A stretch of DNA of 64,000 bases from Hymenolepis diminuta (GCA_900708905.1 CAADRB010000031.1:1887576-1951575); one strand, 5' to 3'. Counted from the first letter of the stretch, positions 52,101 to 62,583 are shown. Numbers and translations: made by a program. Notes: a model not told the origin generated them from the sequence alone.

Positions 52101-52558
52101 AAGTATCTGCAATGTAGGATATTAAGTTTGTTCTTGGACAAGCTAAGTTTGTGATTAGCACGTTGTGATTTGGGTGATTGTGGTTAAGTGTTATCATGAT
52201 AAATGACATGGCCCTTTCGCTAATGTCCAAAAATATAGTATGTTAAGAATTCACACTCTTCAAACCCATCTCCATCCGTACAATTTAAAAATGACATGGA
52301 TGCCCAAAGAAATTACAATCGATATGGTTAGAAACAAGTTTAATTTTAATTAATTTTATATTCATACAATATTCAGGTGAATTACGAATTCCTCCCGTCA
52401 GATTAGTCAAATTCATCTGCGATTGTTGTACAACTAGTGTTTAGTACATTTTACTTAAATACTTCATGCAGAATTAAATTTTCCTCGAAATTAATTCATC
52501 TGCGCATGGTTGAAAGAGTAAACCTTGTAAAACGCAGTAAACCGAGAGTTGTTTTAAT

Positions 52559-52570
52559 CTCTCTCTCTCT
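52559..52570. repeat. (CT)n microsatellite
   Basis: Six uninterrupted CT units. Confidence 0.8.
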
Positions 52571-53553
52571 AAGAAATAACGTAAACTACAAATTGTAAAC
52601 CAACTTTGTGAAATCTAGTTGGGTTTAAGTAGGACTAAAGTCATCAGTCAATGACACCAGTATTTATGAAATAGGAATGATCAAATATCTATGTATCATC
52701 TTCCAATCTAATTCCTTTTATGCTTAAATGCTCTCTTTTTTACGTTAAAAATTCAATAAATAATAGACACCCATTGGTAGCATTTTGTCCATTTAAACAA
52801 AATTCTGCATCCAAGAGGAAGAGGAAAATGAATTTAGAAATTTCGGAATTGAAATAGGAGTTTTTGTAGATCTAATTGCGATTGTGGCCTCTTTATCCTT
52901 AAAAATGTTCGGTGGATATAAATTAAGAAAGGAGAGGTTTGCCTTCATTAGCAATTGCAGAATCTCAATCAGTTTAAATTTATCTGACTGCAAAAGAAAG
53001 TACTCACATTAATTGAAGAGGTAACAAAACCGTTTTTCTCTTCTAAAGGATGAGATTGGCTTACATATTTTTGGCTTCCACAGAGATCAATAGAGTTCTC
53101 TCAAGGTGAACGCTAATATCAGTAAAAAGTTACAATTAATAAATGTATTGTTTAGAATTAATATTATGTTGTGGGTTAATATAATTTTAAAATGTATATT
53201 ACACCGACATAGAATTTCAATCACACTAAAGAATCCCATAATACTGAAATTTTCTTAATTATTTATTATACCATTTCTGCAAGTTAATTTATGTCATTAG
53301 TAGTTTATCAGGCATGAAAATTCATTCGACTTCAGTTAGAGTCAATATGCAATTGTATCTATTATTTATGCATTAATCAAATATGAATTTAATGCCTAGC
53401 AATGAATACGTAATTATTAAAAATTTAATCTCTTCGAAAACTTGGTAATTTTAACACTCTAATTACCAATCAAAATATTAATTTTACCAATAAAAAGGAC
53501 ACCAGGATGCTTATTCATGTTGCCTTCCAGAAGTTGAAATATTATTTATAAAC

Positions 53554-54130
53554 TTAAGCCTTTTTTACACTAAGGGAAGAATATTCACAGACGACCTTTT
53601 CACGTTCAGGTGAAATCTCTGACGTCGGGCGCATTTTACAAACTCTATCAACCGCCGTCTTTCCATCAATTTTTTCATGCTGAGTTAGGTAGGCGGCCAA
53701 CACGGTTGCCGTCCGCATTCTTCCATGAAGACAATGCACGCCACATTTCTAAAAATGATGGATTAAAATTCAAATTATCATCGCTCACTTCGCCCTTTTC
53801 TTCGGCCTTGAGAATAATCTCAACTACTCTCTTGAGCAAGTCAAGACTTGGTGGCTCAAACTCCGGTATCGGAAAGTGATAATGCTTTAGACCTTCATTA
53901 AAATAAATTTATGTATAATTACAACGCGTTAAAATACAAAAACCCGATTAAATGTAAAGATTACTTGGGAAATTTGAGAGGCTTGAGGGAATGTCTTCGA
54001 TTAATGTAATGAGATTTGAAATTCCCGCAATAGTGACAAGATAATCAAGATCGGCATTTGAAGAAGGAAAAGCTAGCCCGGCTACTGTGTCTGAAATCCA
54101 AGAGAAATTAACAGGTTGTTCGGGAATCAT
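53554..54130 (-). CDS. DUSP23: DUSP23-like dual-specificity phosphatase, paralogue 1
   Basis: Three exons on the minus strand (54130-53965, 53892-53789, 53748-53554) with GT-AG introns of 72 and 40 bases give 154 residues; human DUSP23 has 150. The N-terminal NFSWISDTVAGLAFP (about residues 8-22) and the CX5R loop HCLHGRMRT (Cys96, Arg102) mark the cysteine phosphatase family, which removes phosphate from Tyr and Ser/Thr through a Cys-phosphate intermediate. Two deviations: the loop is followed by RTA instead of the common RTG, and the position of the general-acid Asp (PDF in human, from memory) is Glu66 (PEF). The paralogue at 61.9 kb has the same exon phases and an exon 2 of the same 104 bases. 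A TATAAA (53549-53544) just after the stop may serve as a variant poly(A) signal. Function is inferred from the family; the substrate is unknown. Confidence 0.9.
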
Positions 54131-54132
54131 TT

Positions 54133-54134
54133 CT
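54133..54134 (-). promoter_or_regulatory. 3' splice-acceptor-like AG before the DUSP23-like 1 start
   Basis: On the minus strand ACTACAG ends two bases before the start codon (CAG|AAATG). Either a 5'-UTR intron or a spliced-leader acceptor would fit; the pyrimidine tract is weak. Confidence 0.35.
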
Positions 54135-54887
54135 GTAGTATAATGTGGTCTAAAGGCCTTGTCTTAAGCAAATTTGTTTATATTGCCGTTTTTTAACCGT
54201 GCGACTGTGGTCGCCCAACGGCGAGTAAGTAAATAATAGCAGATAGTGGGTTGCACCATAGTAAATAGTTTCAAATTCAATAAAATGACCTCATTCTCGA
54301 TTCAATTTGATAAAGAAAAGTACTCTTGTAATGCATACTTTATTTACTATACATTTTAGAAATGACGAAAGTGTGATTTCGAATATTCTTCAGACGCCAA
54401 TCATCATAACGAAAAATTGTTAGTCCGATTAGTCCATTAACATCTCTGACATATCAAGTAGACGAAAGTTAATTTGTTTTATGAAAGCAAATCAATCTTT
54501 GATCAGAAAGCTGGCAATGATGGCGGACTGTACTGGAGGTTGAAATAATTTTATTTCTTCAGAGTCAGAATGATCAAGTAAAATGTTATGGAATTTTTGG
54601 TCAGTCTGGGTTTGATTTGCTTTCCGGCAGGAGAAGACAATTTTATTTATTTATTAAATAATAAAAATAGAAAATAAATTATTTTTCATAGTTTTAATGC
54701 AACAATACACCACACAGATAATTGCATTATTGAATAGACTTATTAGATTCGCCTATACCATTAATATTATTAGAAATATTTACTCACTGATAATGTACTT
54801 CGGAAGGAAAAAAGGATATTTAATCAACTTTACAGATGTTTGTCTCACATGATATTTGCTTTTGTTGATATGATTAAATTGAAGCAG

Positions 54888-54918
54888 ATTATATTATATT
54901 ATATTATATTATTATTAT
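54888..54918. repeat. (ATATT)n/(ATT)n microsatellite
   Basis: About four tandem ATATT units running into ATT units. Confidence 0.85.
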
Positions 54919-55761
54919 AATTCACTTTCCATTATCATTTCTACCTTTGCATCCAATGCTACCCATACTTGCTCGAATATGAAAGAATACTAATTTCCTG
55001 AATCCACATATTAACTTGGTCATATGCTAATAATCATTCGCTTAAAATGTTTCCATTTCCCCATTGAAAACAGCGTTTTATACGGCAGAATATCCTTGAA
55101 AATTTATCAAGGAGTGAATTTTTTCAAATAAGTAGTCACTACCATTGATAAATGACACTTAATAATTATACCTATTTGCTTAAATCGATACCGACTGAGA
55201 TAGAGTTTTGTTAACAGACGCTTGTTTACTATAACGTGTCTTTTGTTCGGCCGTGAATTATTGGCTTCTGCGTTAGGTTGCTATACATTAGTGAGCTTCA
55301 TAAATTGTCAGCTCTGCAGGACTTCTACTGAGAGTTCTAGTCTGTTACATTATAACAGCCATCATACCGTTTCTTTACTTTTATAAAAAATTATTTTCCT
55401 ACTAAAATAATAATAAATATGTAAATGATTCACTTTTATTGCAGCTATCTCCCATAACAAACCAGCAAGCAGAAACTGTTTGATAAGGAATTCATAATTA
55501 AAGAATGCAATCTGTATTAAACGAACGTGTGTAAACTTGAAATAAATTTAGAATAAAATGCAAAAGTTATCGAAACAAAGGATTTTTGTTTACAAAATTT
55601 TATTGTGAAAATCAACATTAGACTGGTTGCAAGTAAATAACCATATCATTAATTGAATAGTTAAAATGCAGTTTTTATAAACCGAAATAAATTGTTCATT
55701 ATAAACCACATATAATCATAACAAAATGTTTATTATAGCCATCTGAAGTAACCGAAAATTC

Positions 55762-55777
55762 ATTTATTTATTTATTT
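55762..55777. repeat. (TTTA)n microsatellite
   Basis: Four TTTA-type tetranucleotide units in tandem. Confidence 0.8.
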
Positions 55778-56149
55778 GGATCAGAGATAAATATGTCTGC
55801 TCGTTAAATTATTGCAGGGTTTCATAATTCATTCAGTATATATCTTTTTAGTCATGAATAAATAAATACCACCATTTTATTGTTCGACCTTTTATTTGTT
55901 TTAATTTACCGATAATCTGTTATGCCACTTGAAAGTTTTCTGGTCAATTGGTGTTATTGATTTACTGGCTGAGTTACAAAGGTTTGGTAAATGCTCGTTA
56001 CGTGTGAAATTACTGTAATGAATTTTAACTATATCAGTTATGGTAATTTAATTTGTATATGATCCGTGTTATCTTGTAAATTAATTACTGTCCTGTTTTA
56101 TATTGTTTTCTATCACGTGACATATTTATGTTTTACTATTTCTGCCCTT

Positions 56150-56151
56150 AG
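56150..56151 (+). promoter_or_regulatory. 3' splice-acceptor-like AG upstream of PSMC3IP
   Basis: TTTCTGCCCTTAG, a good pyrimidine tract with AG, ends 43 bases before the PSMC3IP start codon. It could end a 5'-UTR intron or accept a spliced leader. Confidence 0.4.
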
Positions 56152-56194
56152 AGCATTCCTAAAGATTTAAATTTTCTCGTTTTCACAAGAAGCA

Positions 56195-58245
56195 ATGTCA
56201 AAGAATCCCAAGGGTATGTCTTTTTATATAATTATTTCCAGCTGATGTTTTGGCCTACATGACTCGCGAAAATCGACCATTCAGCGTGAACGATGTTGTA
56301 ACGGCGTTGCAAAAAGCCCATGGAAAGACTGTATGCATTGATATGATTCATATTTTGTTTCTTTATCAGGCTCTTTCCAAGGCAATTGATGAACTTGTTC
56401 TCGAAGATGCATTAGTTGAAAAAGTTTATGGAAAGCAGAAAGTGTTCGTAGTGTCTCAGGTTCAAAGTGGATATGTTCTCATTTTGATTGTTTTATATAG
56501 GATAAACTGCCTTCTTTGGATGATTCGGAATTGAAGGCAATGGACAGTGAAATCGCATCTCTTTCTAGCAAAGTTCAACATCTTAACGACAAAATTAAGC
56601 TGGCCGAATCAGGTAACGGTTATCCTTGATTCAAGGCAATATTCTCGCCCAAGTTGAATTCATTTAAAATCCTTCTTTTCTCTTTATAGAATTAAAATCT
56701 GTGGAATCTAGCCTTTCACTTGAAGAAGCTTTGAAAATGAACGCGGATATTGAAATCCAGGTTTGTTCACTTTCAGTAGCCAAATTTGACCTATAGATTG
56801 CTGAACTCAAACGAAAAATTGGCGAATGTGGATCTGAAAAACCTGTTTCTGTTGAAGAGTTCAAAACGGTGAGTTCCTAAAACATATATTACTATTTGAT
56901 AAGTAATTAGGTTATAAATTTATATTATTGTTCTACGATTTTTTAAAACAGTTTTAAATTCTTTTTGTATTGAGGTCTACCGTGATGTTATTTAATCGAA
57001 CCTGATAAATAAGAAACCCATGCATTTAACGGTAGAAAATGGTAAAATCTCTCAGTTGCCATAACCGAGAGGAGATAAAATCAGAGGATACCAATTATCA
57101 TGACTTCATCCACCTGGACTTCTAGTTGGGAACTATCCGATACCAAGCCAATCCGGATTTTGACATTTAGTTAAGTATATAGCAGTCATATGCATATTGA
57201 GTGAGACGAGGTCAGTCTGGGTGGTTAACCACTCGAATTGGGAACAAACTGGCCAAGAACTTTGGATGTGTCCTTTGAAATTATTTCCCCTAAACTCATG
57301 TCACTACAGGTACCTGCAATTCATATGAAGTCGGCAGTTCAGTTTAGCATTTACACATTAGAAGATTTCTGAGAGGTTGTTTAGTGAGGTCTGCGGAATT
57401 TAGAGACCGCATTCTTCAAAACTTTGCTTCCGATTTTTGATTATTAAAGAAATTTTCAGCTAATGAAGTCCATTTATGTCAATGTCTTCTCATAATCCAG
57501 CATTTTTCGATTATCGGCTATAATACAGCAGAAAGTGCTGGATTATATTTTAGCATTCATGATAATGTTCTTTATTTTCCCATTTCATCGACGGTTTTGG
57601 TTTCTTACTTTACAAGTTTGAGCTCATTTAACGAGTTACCAGTCAGTTTTAGCTTATTTTATCCTGTAGAATATGGCCGATTCAAGGTAGATCAATTAGA
57701 GGCTCTAAACTGCCATATTTATACCGAAATTAATCTTTGAATCTCCAGGATATTAAGTATAGCTGTGGCAGGTGTATGCTTGCAATGAGTTCGGTTGCAA
57801 AGTGGAGCAACGTAGACTGTCTCTATTTCCATACATATATAGGATATCGATGTAAAAAGCATACGATTTTAGTTATTTTTTGACTGGGGACAATTTCTAT
57901 TGTTATCTTTATCTTCCTCCTTCAGGTGGAAACTAAACAGAAATCAGCTGTTGATGAGTGGCGAAGAAGGAAGCGGATGGTATACATAAACCTATTTTCA
58001 TTCCCTGGCAGTTTTATGATATGATATTCATCAATGTTTCCCTTTTATAGGCTATGGAAATAGTAGATGCCATTGCAGAAAATTACCCCAAAAGTCGCGT
58101 TCAGTTGATGGTACGTTACTCTCTAATTAAAGTTAAATAAAATATTTCAATAGTTAACGAAATCTACTTTATATTCAAGGAGGATATGGGCATAGAAACA
58201 GACGAAAACCGAGGCATATCAATCGCAGATTTTACATCAACTTAA
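56195..58245 (+). CDS. PSMC3IP: PSMC3IP / HOP2 homologous-pairing protein
   Basis: Nine exons can be joined in frame: 56195-56213, 56242-56330, 56370-56459, 56501-56612, 56690-56760, 56797-56868, 57926-57979, 58051-58110, 58180-58245. All introns are GT-AG. The 210-residue product matches HOP2 (human 217). It has an N-terminal winged-helix DNA-binding domain (RENRPFSVNDVVTALQK, then YGKQKVF at about 56-62), a central coiled coil (about 70-150), the basic WRRRKRM (163-169), ENYPKSRVQ, and the C-terminal GIETDE. HOP2 pairs with MND1 and helps DMC1/RAD51 carry out strand exchange in meiosis. The first coding exon has only 19 bases and intron 1 only 28; intron 6 is exceptionally long (1057). It converges on METTL18. 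Start: the first ATG after an upstream acceptor, and MSKNPK resembles the family N terminus. Identity is confident; partner MND1 is not in the window. Confidence 0.95.
56869..57925. other. Oversized intron 6 of PSMC3IP
   Basis: At 1057 bases this is about fourteen times longer than the next longest intron of the gene. It starts GTGAGT and ends CCTTCAG. A less AT-rich block at about 57000-57330, with GGGTGGTTAACC (about 57219) and CTCGAATTGGG, looks like an inserted, decayed repeat, but no terminal repeats or target duplication were found. Confidence 0.6.
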
Positions 58246-58275
58246 ACAGCTGCTGCCATTTTGTTATCTCATTTT

Positions 58276-58281
58276 AATAAA
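58276..58281 (+). terminator. Poly(A) signal of PSMC3IP
   Basis: AATAAA starts 31 bases after the stop codon. Cleavage 10-30 bases downstream would fall at or inside the end of the METTL18 coding region on the other strand. Confidence 0.75.
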
Positions 58282-58307
58282 GAATTGGAGCAGTTTTTTT
58301 CTAAATA

Positions 58308-58313
58308 TTTATT
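58308..58313 (-). terminator. Poly(A) signal of METTL18 overlapping its stop codon
   Basis: On the minus strand the end of METTL18 reads TCG TAA TAA ATA, so AATAAA (58313-58308) shares two bases with the stop TAA (58314-58312). It is the only AATAAA before the PSMC3IP coding region, implying a 3' UTR of only about 15-30 bases. Confidence 0.65.
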
Positions 58314-59389
58314 ACGAAAGATATCGAAATTTATACAAGTGAGAAAAATGTGGATTTGATTTTTCTCCGATTCGGGTCATCATCAGGCAACCGTAACATG
58401 TATTCTCGCTTTCAATTTGAATCTTTTTACAAGAAAATCCTCCCCTTTTATTAATAAATTCACAGAAACCCTCAAAAGTTCCATTATTTCCATAATAAAT
58501 TAGTTTTCCTGCAACGTAGATCTGGCATCCCGGCGCAGAAACGCTTTCAAACACCCTGAGAAGCTTGGGATAGAGTTCTGATCGATATATAGTCTCCGTG
58601 GTAAGAATTATGTCGAATTGCTTCTCCTGCGAAGACCAGATATCTGCTAGATCTTCCCAGTCACCCGACCAGAAGTCTGTCTGATTAAATCGGATAGAAG
58701 ATTGAATCTTGACATTGTTTATTGTCCAGGCTTTTATCACACATTGGTTAAATTCCTGTACATGAAAAGGATTAATAAGTACCGACTCGTTAAAGAGATT
58801 CAACGAAATTACCATATAGTTACCTGGAATAGAGCGAATTTTGCTCCATTTATTAGAGCATGAATGCCGAGCAAGCCTGCTCCGCAACCTAAATCAAGGA
58901 CACGCTTATCTTTGAAGTCTATGTTTTCTTTGACTAGGTAGTTCAAGAGATGACGAGTTCCATCCCAAACTGTAAATCCCCCTTCCACTACGCCAGAAAT
59001 TACATCAATATCTGAGGAAAGAGCTTCAATCATTTTCATGTCCTCTCCTATTTCGGGAGCAAAAACCTTAACACATTGCTCAACTTGATCCTCCCGTAGT
59101 ATGCTGACCGCTAAAGGGAAAAGAACTAGTTAAAAGAATAAAATTGCAGGGGAAATATTGATCGTATAAAGTTGGCAGACCTTTATCGTCACCGTATTTA
59201 AAGTTACGCTTAAGTAGGGCAGCAGATCGTTCCCATCCATCCCCGAGACTTAGTTGAACTGGAGTGGGTCGCGTGTTATCAGAACCTTTATGGTTCGTTT
59301 CGACTGAGTTTTCCTCTGGTTTGTCGAAGAAGTTGAACTTAAATGACTACAATATGAAGATTAAACACTGATATTATGCACATTACCAT
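58312..59389 (-). CDS. METTL18: METTL18 protein-histidine methyltransferase
   Basis: Four coding segments on the minus strand (59389-59387, 59346-59181, 59110-58824, 58755-58312) with GT-AG introns of 40, 70 and 68 bases give 299 residues; the human protein has 372. The product begins MSFKFNFFD, close to human MTFQFNF, which confirms the unusual start: exon 1 contributes only the ATG. The seven-beta-strand methyltransferase fold is shown by motif I VLDLGCGAGLLGI (about 127-139), the preceding GGFTVWDGT, and FDIILTTETIY (about 199-209). The known human enzyme methylates a histidine (tau nitrogen) of ribosomal protein RPL3/uL3, tuning translation elongation. The shorter length lies mostly in the low-conservation N-terminal part. 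It converges with PSMC3IP with 66 bases between stop codons. Family assignment is confident; substrate is inferred. Confidence 0.93.
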
Positions 59390-59416
59390 TATTTCAATTT
59401 GGTAGTTTCAGCAATT

Positions 59417-59418
59417 CT
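59417..59418 (-). promoter_or_regulatory. Strong 3' splice acceptor just upstream of METTL18 start
   Basis: On the minus strand TTTTTTTTATTTTCAG ends at 59417. The first METTL18 segment is then only 30 bases long (59416-59387, 27 untranslated plus ATG) before the next GT donor. This is either an internal micro-exon or the first exon after a spliced leader. Confidence 0.5.
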
Positions 59419-61857
59419 GAAAATAAAAAAAACATTATGCCACAGTCTGAAAAACTGTTTTAGAAGTTACTATCAAGGATGTTCAAAGTAAATAAGACTT
59501 AATAAACATCTAAATTATTTATGATGCAAATAGCGTGCAAATACAACTTTGATCTGCGCAACGGAGTAATGAGAAGGTTAAAGCGCTCCTGAGGTCATTT
59601 GTCAGTCATGAAAAGGTTTTCAAGTTTGTATTAGTTTGTGGTAAAGCCGTGTTTGGTCCCATTCTAGAATTTCGATATAAAATACAGATTATTTATCATT
59701 CAAATTAAATAATTATTCATAGCTATCTCGTCTATTGTATCGCGACCCAATCATCTAATAATAAAATTGATTTCTTTTTAGGACTGTTAAACTGACTGGA
59801 TGCTGATAAAGAACATAATTTATTCCTCGCACGGAATGGTTTTCTTCTTATTATTATAAGAGGGCCAGAAACTACAGTAGTTTCTTACGGAATAGAAAAC
59901 TATTACGAGTAAACCATGGTAACTTTATTAAGCTAAAACCATCAGGCATGCATCCCTATTTACAAAAATTTCCACTTTGAAATAATCCGTTTGTATTTTT
60001 TTACAAATTAACGCTGGTTTTGATCACAGTTGAATATGAAAATATTGTTACAATAGAATTTGGAAATTATGCTTTGTGATGTGGAACAGGTTCAAACCAA
60101 AGGGGAAAGATAAGTCAAGAATATCTTATTAAATACTCCATTTAGATCAACAACGTCACTGAGCAATCACCATATGATAATATGTCACCAATTACTCTCT
60201 TCAAATGCAAATTCCTCCCATTTAAATTTTATTCGTGATTAGTTTGCACAACAACGCTTAGTTCCACCTATTAGCACTTACAAATCGATTGTTTTGACAA
60301 TGAGGAAGATGTTTAATGTTATACTAATGTGCAAAACTTTATAGTCCCCCGATATCTTTCCAGACACATTATCTGGTTGAAAGTGTCTTTAGCATTACGA
60401 TCACAAGTTCCATCAACCACTTCGAAGTAGAAGATGATATATAAAAACTGGTGGTTTTGTCGTGGTGATCAATCGTCACTCAATTCGCATTGATTTATCA
60501 AATGAAATGGAAAAATTAAGGATAGTTTTGACATCGTCCACAGGCGTTTACATACGCAGCTAGACTATAAAATCAATGAAAAATAAGAGCCGATTTCTTG
60601 CAATTTCATCGACTCTTCTCTTTACCCTCATTTGAGCTCTATTCCCTATAATTCAAATGGCGGTTTATGATTCTGAGCAGAGATGTTATCTTTATGATGG
60701 TCGTAAGCCTTTCATTGTACTTGTGTCCTGAGTCGCAGGGACTTCGAGTAGTGAAACAAAGGAATTGATATCCAGTAATTTTCATGAAAAAATAAGAACT
60801 CATTACCAAATGCCAGTCTGTAATTTAATTGTTGGTAATTGTCGTTATAGCGTTATAAGGAGTCCGAATATGTTATAAACACATTAATATCTTCAAAATT
60901 AGGAAGCGAATGAGCGCTCGAAATTTAACCAAGCTGTTTCATTAATGATACAATATTATACAGTCTATAGACAGTAGATGTCAATCAACATTTGGAGATC
61001 AGAATTAACTGAATGACAATAAGATCTCGACTACAGCATCCATAGGCGACACAGCTGTGTATGCGTGCGCGTTTGCGCATAGATACCTAAGCGGATACCA
61101 GTCATCAAGCAGAAACATCGAAGACCAGACTCGACTAATATCAAAGGAAGAATTATTTTGTATATAAATCTGATTTATCAATAAGTTTACTTCCTGTACA
61201 CCTCCGTACTGATCTAGCGACATGAGTATTTTGACTTATTCCATTAATCAATGTAGCCCCGGTTCACATAACTTTATTATAATACTTTATTACGATCGAA
61301 TGACATGTTCATTTAAGAATTCCTCAATATGTTAGGCTTTTGTCTGTTCTTCAAATTCGAATAAATCTCAAAATGAATTAAACATAATATCATGAGAATA
61401 AATCTGATGACTGTGGAACGGGTTATCCCATTTATTTTCTGCAGTGGGTTAGAAATGTAAATGATGAATTCAGACAAATGGATTTATTAACAAAGAGATT
61501 TTTGTAGCTATTTTTAGTTTATTTAATTCACGAAATTTCTCATAAATTGGAACATGTGCGTCTTTCATTAGCCGGTCACACAGGGGGTAATTATTGGCAC
61601 ATTAGATTTAAGATGACCCCTATAGTTGCTAACTTATTTAAAAATTTACCATACTTTAAAGACCTAGGTAATGAAGAGGTTAGTACATCTTCAACCGAAT
61701 TAGCAGTTTATTTTCTGAAATTTAGATGAACGTTAAATTTTAGACCTTTATTTGGAAATTACCAAAAAATATTAAAATACTTGTAGATATACTTAAAATT
61801 GTAAGGATCGATGGATGATACAAGAAGACAAGAAACAATTAACCTTGCCCCTGCTAG
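59419..61857. other. Intergenic region between divergent METTL18 and DUSP23-like 2
   Basis: About 2.4 kb that should hold the promoters of both divergent genes. Short frames at 61005-61223 (minus) and 61547-61729 (plus) have no recognisable family. A GC-richer patch with alternating GTGCGCGTTTGCGCA lies at about 61060. No element could be named. Confidence 0.55.
61856..61857 (+). promoter_or_regulatory. 3' splice-acceptor-like AG before DUSP23-like 2
   Basis: CCTTGCCCCTGCTAG, a pyrimidine-rich acceptor, ends 45 bases upstream of the favoured start codon and 6 bases upstream of an in-frame ATG at 61864. Confidence 0.4.
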
Positions 61858-61902
61858 CTTTCAATGCATCGAATAGTTTATCGACTTATCGGTTCATTGG
61901 GG

Positions 61903-62537
61903 ATGTCTTGTCCGCCGGGCAACTTTTCTTGGATATCTGACTCTGTAGCTGGTTTTGCTTTTCCATTTACGAAAGAAAATTTGAATTATCTCGTCAATGA
62001 AGCACACATTACACATTTAATTACACTCAATGAAGATAAGCCCGGTGATCTCGACTCATTCCCAGGTAAGTTAACACATTGAATTTCATTTTATATGATT
62101 GCGTATATTATGATTTATGTTAACTATATTCACATTCGGCCTATATATTTAATCTGACCTTTAATAACTCCATTTTCTTAGATTTGACAAGTCATTTCTT
62201 CCCAGTCGAAGAGTTTGTACCTGGTGATCTAGATACGGTCCGAGAGATAGTGGAAATAATTGCTGATGCTGAACGTCGAGGCGAAGTAAGTAAAATAAAT
62301 TTCATCTTTTCTTTTTAAAATACTATAGTTATTGCCCTTTTATAGAAAAGTGGGGTTCATTGTCAGTTCGGTCAGATGCGTACCGGAACCATCCTAGCAG
62401 CATATCTTGCTTATCATAACAAAGTTAATGGCAAGGAGGCAATCAAAATGCTCAAAAAGCTTCGTCCCAAATCCCTATTTTCCGCAGATAGCGAACAAGT
62501 TATTTGTGATTACGCGAATTCTCTAATGAAGAAATAA
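61903..62537 (+). CDS. DUSP23: DUSP23-like dual-specificity phosphatase, paralogue 2
   Basis: Three exons (61903-62065, 62182-62285, 62346-62537) with GT-AG introns of 116 and 60 bases give 152 residues. NFSWISDSVAGFAFP near the N terminus and the CX5R loop HCQFGQMRTG (Cys95, Arg101) identify a DUSP23-type phosphatase. Unlike paralogue 1, the loop keeps the usual RTG ending, but the general-acid position is again Glu (Glu65 in PVEEF, versus Asp in human DUSP23 from memory). Intron phases (1, then 0) and exon 2 length (104) equal those of paralogue 1, so the two arose by gene duplication. They are well diverged outside the motifs. The start at 61903 is chosen by alignment with human MGVQPPNFSW; an in-frame ATG at 61864 would add 13 residues. 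AASDH follows on the same strand after 165 bases. Confidence 0.92.
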
Positions 62538-62583
62538 ACCCGTACAGTTTATTAAACGCTTGTATTATAAACCTCAGTGTTTT

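Larger units (their letters stand above)
50461..53553. other. AT-rich non-coding region downstream of DUSP23-like 1
   Basis: No protein recognised. Contains a possible tRNA-like repeat at 52031-52100 and a CT microsatellite at 52559-52570. The 3' untranslated region of the phosphatase gene must begin at its right edge. Confidence 0.5.
54135..56151. other. Intergenic region with microsatellites
   Basis: Spacer between the divergently transcribed phosphatase 1 and PSMC3IP, so promoters of both should lie here. None can be recognised. It contains ATATT/ATT repeats at 54888-54918 and TTTA repeats at 55762-55777. Confidence 0.6.

Noticed and set aside
53610..53879. An 89-codon plus-strand frame
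   Set aside because: Antisense shadow of exons 2 and 3 of the DUSP23-like gene, and it crosses their intron.
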